From assembly GCA_013368315.1 (NCBI GenBank), contig JAACJM010000123.1:1-64000 (forward strand): DNA of 64,000 nucleotides, given 5' to 3'. Below, piece after piece: positions 35,746 through 45,811 of this stretch. Below the pieces are notes generated by a model. The model made no database searches. It was not told the origin of the DNA and saw only the letters and a program-made list of their open reading frames with translations. Each line of letters begins with the position of its first letter. Position 1 is the first letter of the stretch. The position numbers were made by a program, and so were the translations under genes. Source of the DNA: Tetrapyrgos nigripes (lineage: Eukaryota; Basidiomycota; Agaricomycetes; Agaricales; Campanellaceae).

Positions 35746-37382
35746 CAGTGACCAAAATAATTGTCCACATGTTTGGCACTTTTGGAAAGATTGCTGATTT
35801 AAGAGCTATTGAGCAGAAATCTCAAAACATGGCTGGTGGTAGCAAGAAAGCCTTTGATTAGAGCTACAATAATGTGTCTGTTGTGTTTTATTTGGCCAAA
35901 TATCTGTGGAGGTATGATTGATTTAAAACTGTATGTCATTTGGACAATTTTTTGAGTTGCCACTTCAAAATCATTATTGCAATAACCTGATGTGTTATAC
36001 ATGATGTCATGGGTGGAGCTGTACAGTAATGTAATGTATACACTACAATGATGTCATAGCTGCCAGCTGGAGCATACATAGCAACATACAGATGCTCTAC
36101 AGCCTCTATGAAAATCATGGGGTCCCTCATATCAGCCCAGAAAGACAATCTCTACTCTCTCCTCTTAACTGCCTCTCCATCTGCAAAAATTGCAGCTTAG
36201 ACTGGAGTATGGAAGCCAAGAGTTGCTTTTGTGGCTTAAAAGACAAATACAGACAATGAGAACAATACAGCAGGGTGTCCTAGGAGGCTCTCTACTACTT
36301 GTGAAGAGGTTAGATTGGAAAAAAATCCATTCTGGTAAAGCCAGATTGCTACACAAGTGGCCTGAAACATCAAGGCTCTTCTTGGACAACCTGTCCCAAC
36401 CTATAACAGCCAAAACATTCCTGAAAACGTCTTGTGGCGATCTCCAAAACACAGAACAAGTGCAAACTTACAGTGACTTGCAGCAAGGCTCACTTGAAGT
36501 TTGCACAGATGTAAAAAGACCGGGCTGTAGAAGGCTAGAAGTGGGTTATTTTCTCAGATAAGACCAAAAACAATTATTTTGGGGCAAATATGCCCCAGCA
36601 TGTGTGAGAAAAGAGAGATAAATTCATGGTACAGCAAGATGTGACAGAAATGATGATATTTGAGAGAGAAAATGACATGATGGGGTAGGGTATGGGGCAA
36701 CAGTAAGCAGTGAAAATGGTCCAGATGAAGGGGAAGATAGATTGCAAACACTATATGACCATCTTAAGTAACAAAATCCTGGAAAGCATTAATAATATGG
36801 GAGTTGATCCAGAGGTGGCCATTTTTCAGCTGGGTATTAACCTTCTAAAGTGCTATATCCAATGGTTTCCTTTATCAGAACATGTCTCTCTACCTATAAA
36901 AGCAACACTCTGCTTTCATACTTCAGTCTGAGCTGAAATTTTGATAGAGGGAGGGGCAGTTTGGAGGAGAGGGTAGAGATTGTCTTTCTGGGCTGATATG
37001 AGGGACCCCATGATTTTCATAGAAGCTGTAGAGCATCTGTATGTTGCTATGTATGCTCCAGCTGGCAGCTATGACATCATTGTGGTGTATACATTACATT
37101 ACTGTACAGTTCCACCCATGACATCATGTATAACACATCAGGTTATTGCAATAATAATTTTGAAGTGGCAACTCAAAAAATTGTCCAAATGACATACAAT
37201 TTTAAATCAATCATAACTCTACAGATATGTGGCCAAATAAGACAAAACAGACAGATTATTGTAGCTCTAATCAAAGGCTTTCTTGCTACCACCAGCCATG
37301 TTTTGAGATTTCTGCTCAATAGCTCCTAAATCAGCAATCTTTCCAAAAGTGCCAAACATGTGGACAATTTTTTTGGCCACTG
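35746..37382. mobile_element. TIR element with 434-bp arms, TA flanks (Tc1/mariner-like)
   Basis: The arms 35746-36179 and 36949-37382 are near-perfect inverse copies, starting CAGTGACCAAAA and ending in the inverse TTTTTTTGGCCACTG. TA lies on both sides (35744-35745 and 37383-37384), matching a TA target duplication. A mirrored 70-codon frame is present in each arm. The middle holds a 123-codon frame (36190-36561) that I do not recognise. No DDE transposase is visible, so the assignment rests on ends and target only. Confidence 0.6.
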
Positions 37383-37384
37383 TA

Positions 37385-40300
37385 CTTACATAATACAGAT
37401 TAACCTTTGACCCTTTTCTCTATCATCTATGACTTGGCGTACCTATTGAGCGCCAGAGCGCCAGAGCGCTCCCTCTTATATCTCTATTTGTGATGGCTGG
37501 GTATCCATTAACTGCCCCGATACCGGTAGTATCCAGTCGCCTGACCTTCATCATCGGGTCGTTCCTCATTTGGCACTCAAGAGGTGATCAGACCTTTCGA
37601 GAGTCTTCCCTTCGGTACGCACTGTCTCCACACATTCCCAACTTCTTCCCTCTGATTTTTCCTGAGGTCGGTCATCAGCCCCTATTCCAATCTGGATTCC
37701 AATTTCTTTTCCGAGTGATACAGAGCTTGACTTGTATTTCTGTTGACTCAATATGCTGTCACATCACTAGCTGCTCTTACGCATTTTCATACCCTGTAAC
37801 CCTATATTATACCCTTGATCATACTCCGCTGGGAATAGAAAGGCCTCATATTCGCCACGCGTTAGCGTTGGCCCACAACCACTTCATTGAGGATGTAGTG
37901 GAGGATGTAGTGGAGGACGTTGTGGAAGACGTCGTAGAGGAGGTCGTGGAGGTATCTGCTTGTCGGTTTCTCAGTTGGTAGTTGACGAATTCCATAAACG
38001 GAATTGGTATTACCAATCCTGCCATTTTTGCTGCATCAGTGTTGGCGCCGGGATTCATCGGTGTGGGGAGCTCGTCCTCTGTCGTCCTGTGGGGAGTGGG
38101 GAGCAAGAATAATTGAAAAGTGGTCAGATGGCTGTCAGATGGTCTTACCCCTTTCTTTCTTATGTAATGATAGGGAAAGCTTGTTATTTTAAAGTTCGGT
38201 GGGACAATGTTCTTATAATCTCAGGTTTCCGCGTGTGGTCGTTTAGATACCTTGGTATCCGGTCTTTCTTTTGACCTGAAGGCGGTACCGGCATGTGCCA
38301 TCAAGCCATGTGCCTTGCCTCCTTGACGTCGCTCTAGTCGTCAACCATCATCATCCTCGCACTGTTGAAGCTCAACGACAAATGTGCCAATGAAATAACG
38401 GCCTCGTTATTGCCATGCGAAGCAGTGGCCTACAAAGCCTTCATACAAATCTTTCGTACTTTGACGTGAAAAGCCGTATCGAGGGAGGGGGGAGAAGAGA
38501 CCTGCTCTGAGAAAGACGTGACGTTGCAAATTGTGGACGACGAGGAGAAGTGGCGGAGAGGCGGTAGCGTAACGACCGCGCACCGGTTAACAGTAACCGG
38601 CAAGTATCTCCGTCTACATCCATGCCTCGCGTGGGCCCGCCACGCTACCCATCACACATCATGATGCACTCGAAACAACACTTTGGTTCAGGTCTAGGCC
38701 GACAAAAACGATCCAGATCGACTGGACTAAAGGGGGGCGTAAAATAAAGGGATTTTGCTGACTCGAGAGAGTACTAAGCACTTTAATTTCGCTTTTCTTT
38801 TCCACGATTTTACTACAATGATTCACGCCCGCGGCCCAGGTCCTGGGATGCGTAGCGGCAAGTTTATTCTTTCGTCAACCTTGGCGTCGTTTGCCCCTAC
38901 TGCAGCAGCCAGCTACCAAGTACCCGCTGTTCCACAATGGAGCAGCAGAGAATAATTACATACTGATCTATAAAGGTTCCTCGAATCTCGATTTCGGCTA
39001 CGATCTGCGAAAATCTGTGCGATTCCGATGGGATACGTCGTATTATCACCTAATAGCATCATAACTGTGCATTACTGAGTACAAAAGTATAAAATATACC
39101 AATCCGAGGCGTCTAACACCACTTAAACATCTTTCTTGTAACGAAGTCGACGATTGAAAAGCTGGAAACGTTGGAAGGAGTGATAGCACAGGGTAACTTG
39201 ACGCGTGCAGGAAGGATGATACGGCGAATACAGGTACATATAGCCAAAACGGGCATCAGAAATGTGCGGGTACACCTTGCGGGTACACTGCGGGTACACT
39301 GCGGGTACATGCGGGTACATGCGGGTACCTTTGAATATTCAATACCCTTTGCTTATTATGTAGAATCATTGTTAATTAAGCCTTCTGATGGCTCTTTTAT
39401 TGTGACTGAGGAATAAGCAGCAGAACATAGTAGAAAGGCTTTACAGGAAGCTGACTTATAGCTGAAAGGCCTGCCCTGTTGAAGACGAAGTAGTTATGAT
39501 GTCACAGACAGTCTAGGAGAATTCACAGCTGCATAGATCTAAGCAAGTGGCAGATCACACCAAAGAGACTGAGGAGACAGAGAATGATAAAAAATCTAAG
39601 AAACAAAGAAGACAATAATGTAGAATACTGACAAAATCATTGAATATATATTTCTGGGAGCCATATAAAGTAGTTCAAAGTCATAAATAAGCAGGAAGAT
39701 TGTGGAATGTAAATACAGAGTCATTGTTATCAGCCTGCCAAAAGGTAAAATTGTGTGGAGGCATTGAGGTTGGTCAAGATCCATGAGAATGATTCCAGAA
39801 ATTACCGTAGCAGGCGGGTTAGTATGTAATTCAATACGGGCTTGCATATCTGCAATGGCCATTAGTTCTTTCCAATGGATTCTCGTACAATATAAAGGCG
39901 AGAAACATGGTACCCGTAGGTGGTACCCGCATGGTGCCCGCATGGTACCCGCATGTGGCTGTGCACGTGCGGGTACCTTACCAGCATCTACCCAACATCT
40001 AGGTCACTTCTAATGGTTTGAAAACAAGGAATGCTGTAGCTTCTGCACCAATAGTCAGTACCTCAACATGCTTAAAGTGTAGAAGTGAATTTCTATCATA
40101 AATTTTACTAAATCTCAGTAAATTCACATTGATCTTGGCTTTTCTAGGAATTGGATGCACGAATAGCCTTAGTGAACACTTGAAACATTGGCTCAGTGAT
40201 GAAGTAGAATGAGTAGGTTGCATTTACAATGAGATATATGATGAGCTTTATTCATGTGCAGGCTTCATTTCGAGTCTAAGGGTAATTTTGGTACATAATT

Positions 40301-40946
40301 CATAGAGCATTGGCTTACAGAGAATGAAAATAGTCTCTACTGCATAGAATAGGCTTGTGGCAAAAATATCCAGGCTGTTTTGTAGAGAAATACTTGAGTT
40401 AGCAATGAGACTCTACTGTGGATAGGAATAAGTGGCTGCGCTTATCCACGCACATTTGAGTTTCACTACACTTCGTTGAAGTCCATTTACAAGCTCTATG
40501 TATACTTTTACACCTCTCTACTATATTAGAAATGCCCATATGTATGTCATACATTGTTAAACTTGAATATTTACTGGTACCCGGGCCGTACCCGCAGGCC
40601 CGCAGGGGGTACCCGCAGATTTCCCTATACCGTAGCCAAAACACTACTAGGCATACGCCACACCACATCACACCAAAAGCACATCACAGGAGGCCTTTGT
40701 TTGATGGTGATGCTCAGGAAACGCAACTTTGCAATCATTCTTCCTTCTTTTTCCTACAAATCATCATGCTTCATCATGTAGTATACTTAGATTCAGAATG
40801 ACACTTCAGGACAATGCAACTACAACACTTAACAAGGACTAAGTACAGGAAGAAACTGGAACTTTGGGGAGATGCAAGTACATGTGTATAGATAAAAAGA
40901 ATATTAAAAAAGAAAACCTGGAGTATTCATGTCCATTATTAGTGGC
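37385..40946. other. Region without a confident gene; GAGGATGTAGTG minisatellite and GGGTAC arrays
   Basis: A 12-bp GAGGATGTAGTG-type repeat is at about 37886-37950. Frames at 37490-37981 (+) and 38755-38955 (+) are unassigned. Arrays of the 8-10-bp GCGGGTAC motif lie at 39264-39330, in inverse orientation at 39908-39980, and again near 40577-40618. Confidence 0.4.
39264..39980. repeat. Segment bounded by inverted GCGGGTAC arrays
   Basis: The left array (39264-39330) has about six GCGGGTAC units with 1-5-bp spacers. The right array (39908-39980) has several GTACCCGC units. The roughly 570 bp between them have no convincing gene. A third array in mixed orientation is at 40577-40618. The layout resembles an element with repeat-rich termini. 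Confidence 0.45.
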
Positions 40947-42318
40947 CTAGTCACTCATGACCTCAGTCTGTCTCTCAAGCTGGGTCTCTGATCGAGATGC
41001 TGCCGTCTGCACCGAGGCAAATCTGATGGACTGAGAAAGAGACATGTCGTTTCGAGACCTGATTTCCTCCCTAGACCTCTCCACAGCTACAATGAGAAGG
41101 ATGAGAATTGGATAAAGTGTCTTGAAATAGTTCAGTCAAGTATAGAGGCTCCAAGGAGTATGTAAATACACCTACGACTAAACCTGGCAGAGCAACAAAA
41201 ATGGTCTGAAATACTAAGGATGATCCCCCAATTGAAAAGCTAACAATGATGTATGTGATCTATAATATTGACGGTTAACATTCATTTTGGAATAAATGAA
41301 GCAGAGCTCTGGCTACTGACCCAAATTCCACAATAGATCATTCCAGATTCAACCAATAACATCAGAATCTTTTGAGCTCTGCAAACCTGATTGCTACAGT
41401 CCTTCAAAGTCTTTTTGATATCTCGACCATGAAGCCTTTAAATAATCATGAGGAAATAATCAGACCAAACTGTCAAATGCGCACCAAGCTTTATATCCAA
41501 TGAGGCCTGTGGCAGCCATATTTGTGACGAGGAGTGGGATAGTCATAATCAAGGCATCCTTTTTCTGTCCAATATAACTAACGCTACGAAGACTCCCAAC
41601 AGCAGATAATCCTCCATCTGCTAATGCACCACCTAATGCTCAGTAGATAAGAATGAAGCCTTTAATTATGTAGATTCATCTACTCACCTAATGATCCCAT
41701 AAAACAAATAACCAGAATACCCTTGACAACCAGATTTCGGTGAAACATAATCCATGCTCTCCAGACTACAATTCCATCACCAATAACATACTGTCACGAT
41801 ATGAGCAAGTATCAATGTTGGGTTAGATTAATCTCAAGGTAATGATTGATTACTTACATTCAATCTTTGTATCATGTTTCCAGCTATCTCTACGTTTGTT
41901 AGCTGTTGTATAACATTTGCAACATTGACAACATTGTAACCGTTTAGTGGAATCTGGACCAGGGCAGATAGCACATTCAGAGTAGCAAGTGTAGTTGTAA
42001 TAAGTAGCATGAAGACCACAAAGGCAAGAAGGACAAGCTGTGGTCCTGAGGGATATTTTTGCTGTGATCTGAGAGCAGAGAGCAGTGGATTCAAGTTGAT
42101 GTGTAATGTGTTACATAAATATATCCATGGGGTCAGACTCAGAGATAAAACAACATGAAAAGTCAGGCTTACAGAATAGCACAAAATATTGTGAGGGCAA
42201 GTGTTACATTGACACCATGAAGCAGCCACCCAAAAGCCATTTCAAATATCCAGTCTTTGAGGAAAGCAAGATCAGAGTTGGAGAGAGGCAAGGAAGGTGG
42301 TTGTTGTGCCTGAAGCAT
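40947..42318 (-). CDS. Multi-pass (seven-TM-type) fungal membrane protein, 328 residues
   Basis: Seven exons: 42318-42173, 42068-41858, 41790-41688, 41638-41485, 41435-41321, 41259-41176 and 41120-40947. All join in phase with GT..AG introns of 49-104 nt. The protein starts MLQAQQPPSLPL. It has hydrophobic segments at WLLHGVNVTLALTIF, LVLLAFVVFMLLITTTL, GILVICFMGSL, LIMTIPLLVTNMAATGLIG, ILMLLVESGMIYCGIW, ITYIIVSFSIGGSSLVFQ and LYPILILLIVAV. The motif GIVVWRAWIMFHRNL in the middle and IGYKAWLHGRDIKK are typical of a large basidiomycete-specific family of about 330-residue seven-helix proteins of unknown function. The cytosolic tail is polar and ends TEVMSD. No stop or frameshift is seen. It is a surviving host gene amid TEs. 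Confidence 0.8.
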
Positions 42319-42724
42319 TTCGGAGACTTGAAGTGAGAGGGCACTGATTCAAGCACTTATATTGTCCCCAGTGTGCTCACTTTGTATCCATCTTCTGTGG
42401 CGATCAGATAGTGATAGCACTGATTTCTCAGCTTTAAATAGTTATCCTAACTGGCCTCAGTTCATCAGTCAACCCGAGGCTTTACCCAAATAACCCTTTA
42501 TTGAATCTACAGCAGACACTTTTGATGGTAATTATGTGGAAGAACACCAGGACCACAGACGCCCAAACTCTGACATGATACATCAATGGTCACAATGTGT
42601 GCCCTCACAGTTCCGAAAGTTAAGACATATCAAACCTTCACTGCATAAGATCAAACACGCAACTTAAAAATTCTTGTTCCATCTTTAACTGGGGAAAAGT
42701 GCCACTGCTTCGCATGACAAGCAA

Positions 42725-43445
42725 GTAACGAGGCCCTTGGAACGTATGATATATGATATACAGAATAACCACTAGCTCAACGGCTCTCAGCCTCACATTT
42801 TATCATTGCAAAGCAACTCTTGTGGTCTATAATGCGTGCCAAATATTAAATCTATGCATACGTACACGAGAAGGGACAAGATATGATAGAAGAGAAGTCA
42901 AAGATACACATGGACCATGGACACATGTAACACGATGGAAAGGAAATGATACTACCATGAAGTGACATGAGCGACAGCGAGATGAGCAGTTCTTGATGAC
43001 GTTTGACGTGTGGCGGCAGCAGGCAGCATCCTTGAAGGTATTGCGAGCGAAAAGGTTGACACATCACACACAGAAATGGCTCAAGACTCGACAAAGATAC
43101 GCACCTGTTGTGCAGCCAAAGCATTCTAATGTCCCCACAGTGCTCTATCCACGCTTTTAAAATGGCCTTGGAAGGTTTAGAGGTCACAACAGTGATGTGC
43201 AGAGAGCGCCTCTCAATGACTTTTGACAGCTGCTGAGGGAAGGTAACGCGTCTGAAGTTCGTCTTGCTGGTTGGTGGGGCCTCTGTCATGATGAAGGTCG
43301 ACAGGGATGACGCGATGGCATGTCAGTTGAAATGCCAATCATTTCGGAGTGCTGAGGTGGCGTGTGAGACTTAGAACCTGTGGAAAAGTTTGCTACTCAA
43401 TTGCGAGGTCGACATAGGTTAACTCGGCCTAAAAGGACCTCGTAA
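42725..43445. mobile_element. TTACGAGGCC-family TIR element, 721 bp
   Basis: The left end GTAACGAGGCCC and the inverted right end (AACTCGGCCTAAAAGGACCT, then CGTAA) match the element at 16123-16427 and the one at 58286-59708. The motif GCCACTGCTTCGCATG precedes the left end. Inside is a minus-strand frame (42852-43289) that starts MTEAPPTSKTNFRR and is not recognised; it could be captured sequence. Confidence 0.5.
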
Positions 43446-43841
43446 CTGCTCACCTCAAAGCAGATCCTAGGTCAGAGAGCCTGGTTATCATTTTAGATCC
43501 CTCTGAAATTTTCAAAATAAGTAATACAGCCCCCGCCCAACGGTGTGCAGCAGTGAATTGCTTTCCATCACCTGCACACTCGTTCAGATGTTCTTGAATA
43601 AGACCTTGGAAGAACACATCGTAAATCAGAATCATGATTTTGGTCCTTGGACCACAATTGAGCTGTTATCTGCGAGGGGTTCCGATTACTATTTATAGTA
43701 ATCGGTTTTCTTTGCGACAGAATCTCTCATTTCATGAAGGTAATGCGCATGCTTGATCCGTGGGAATATATAACTTTATATGGGTCAAAATACATGTGAC
43801 AAATTTTCTCTAGATCACACCCAGACAGGATTGAACTTGTG

Positions 43842-45081
43842 ACTGGGGAAAGGTGCCACTGCTTCGCATGGCAAGGTACGAGGCCCTCCTCAACAAGATC
43901 ATACCAAAATTTCACTCTTGTATTGACTACATAGCAGTTACTGACAAAGTAGTATGAGCGAAATAAGCTTAAGTATGTATGTGCTAAGGAGGAAAAAATC
44001 GAAACTGACATCCAAAGATCATCAACGCGCTGCCAGACACCCAACGCAACGGCTAAATCCAACTCAACTCTAGCTTCATGTCGACACAACAATTACGCAG
44101 TGAAGAGCGCAAAGCCCAATCTAACCACCAAGTCACCCATCACATAAAGGCATGAGAAATCAATGTCAACACCAACGGCAACGCCTGACTTGGGTGAAGA
44201 CCAGAACGCGTTGGGGCGAGTGAGCCGTCTTGAACAAAGACACTTTGGAGACCGAGAGGAGCAATGAGAGTGGGAGAGGGGTACCAGATGCCTAGTAGAG
44301 AGGGAACGGGTGTTGGTGGGGTCGAGCATGCGTGCAACGATGCGCAGGCAGCGGAGGGTTGCAAGGTTGCCATGATGAGTCGAGAAGGTACCGTCGGAAC
44401 TATGGGCGTAGTCGAATGCACCTGTGAAGATAGGTGAGTCAGCAGTGTTCTCCCTAAGGGCTTAAAATGAAAAATAATTAAGGCTTTACTGAGGAGCAGG
44501 AGGAATCTAAGCCTTAATTAAGCCTTAATATACATATGTTGCTACATAGCCACATAACTTTTTGTGAAGCCTGAAGTACAGTACTCCTCAGCAATACACT
44601 CTATTTCTCTCAAGCCACAGCTTGTGACAAGGGACCACTCTGGAAGTTCATCTAAGAAGGAGAAAAGTCAAACAAGTCTGACTCAAGGGCTCACTGTCTC
44701 AGGTGCATCAAGTATGATATGAGGTACTAGATGACGGAGTGTTAGAGAGTTCTGGGGATGAATATAAAGAGTAGACTTGTAGTAAAAAAAATCATTTGCC
44801 CTTAAATAAGCCTTACATAAGCTCTAGTTAATAACCATTATTAAATATTTAAGGCGTAAGTCCTGGGATCGCCCTTAAATAAGGCCTTAAGGAGAGCACT
44901 GTGAGTCAGTATACTTATATAGGCGCAATGTAGACATACATAGAAAAAGGTTTCAGTTTCTCTCTGGCCTTTCCTTCTAAGTATCTCTTCAAAAGCGACA
45001 GTTCCCAGCGGTTGAGGTCCTTGTTGACCAATATATATACTTTCCCCATTGGATCTGGTTTGCTTTTAGAGGGATTTGTGG
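43842..45081. repeat. Left arm of a large inverted duplication (TTACGAGGCC-family block)
   Basis: This block is the inverse of about 58507-59743 with few changes. It starts with the ACTGGGGAAAGGTGCCACTG motif, then GTACGAGGCC at 43876, contains the hAT-type insert 44443-44901, and stops abruptly at the KDZ TIR at 45082. The 93-codon frame 44140-44421 (-) has a near-identical partner at 59166-59447 (+). No protein family is recognised. Confidence 0.75.
44443..44901. mobile_element. hAT-type MITE, left copy
   Basis: The ends CAGTGTTCTCCCTAAGG and inverted CCTTAAGGAGAGCACTG are flanked by perfect 8-bp repeats TGAGTCAG (44435-44442 and 44902-44909). The interior is rich in AAGGCTTA-type motifs. 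The element is 459 bp with no coding capacity. The same insertion, with the same 8-bp duplication, is in the right arm. Confidence 0.8.
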
Positions 45082-45811
45082 CACCTGTGAAGCCCACCTA
45101 AGCGACCAAATATGATAGGACCAGGGATCATATGGTCCTATCAGATTTGATAGCTTAGACCCCTCCCCTCCATAGCGCGTTATTTATCCGTTAATTATGG
45201 AGGGACTTTGTAATTTCAGAGGGCTCTGGCAGCTGGGACGATGGGAGGCGTCGTGGGAGGGATCGCCATGATGTCATCGTCGGGTTTGAGTGGCACCTCC
45301 CCGTCGGATTAGTTGCCGTCGTTGGCTCCGCTCGTTGTCCCGCCCTCCCGACAACAGCGAGCATGCATGTACATCAAATAAAATCGTAAAAATTCGCAAA
45401 AAAATTATACTTCCCCGTCGGATCAGTCGCCATCGTTTTCTCCACTCATTGTCCCGCCCTCCCGACAACAGCGAGCACATACATCGAATAAAATGGTAAA
45501 AAATTCGCCAACAAATTTAGTCCAGGTGGCGCTTCCCCCTCGGATCAGTCACTGTAATTGACCCTGTACTCAATATAAAATAAAATATATTACATCTGTC
45601 GCAGGTGGCGCTTGTGGGTTTGGGTGGCACTTCCCCGTCGGATTAGTTGCTGTCGTTGGCTCCGCTCGTTGTCCCGCCCTCCCGACAGCAGCGAGCACGT
45701 ATGTACATCGAATAAAATCGTAAAAATTCGCAAAAAAATTTATAGTAGTCTACGACATAAAATAAATTACATTTAAAGGTACAAGCAAAAAGCCCCTTAA
45801 GCAGTATCATG
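45082..45811. repeat. Left TIR of the KDZ transposon
   Basis: This is a near-identical inverse of 56030-56759. It contains three to four subterminal units of about 115 bp, each with CCCCGTCGGATYAGT, CCGCCCTCCCGACA and a TAAAATCGTAAAAATTCGC-like end. Such clustered repeats are candidate transposase-binding sites. The last codons of the transposase gene reach into its inner edge. Confidence 0.85.

Noticed and set aside
37490..37981. 163-codon plus frame with EDVVEDVVE repeats as a gene
   Set aside because: It is driven by a 12-bp minisatellite, with an equally open opposite strand giving Ser/Thr repeats.
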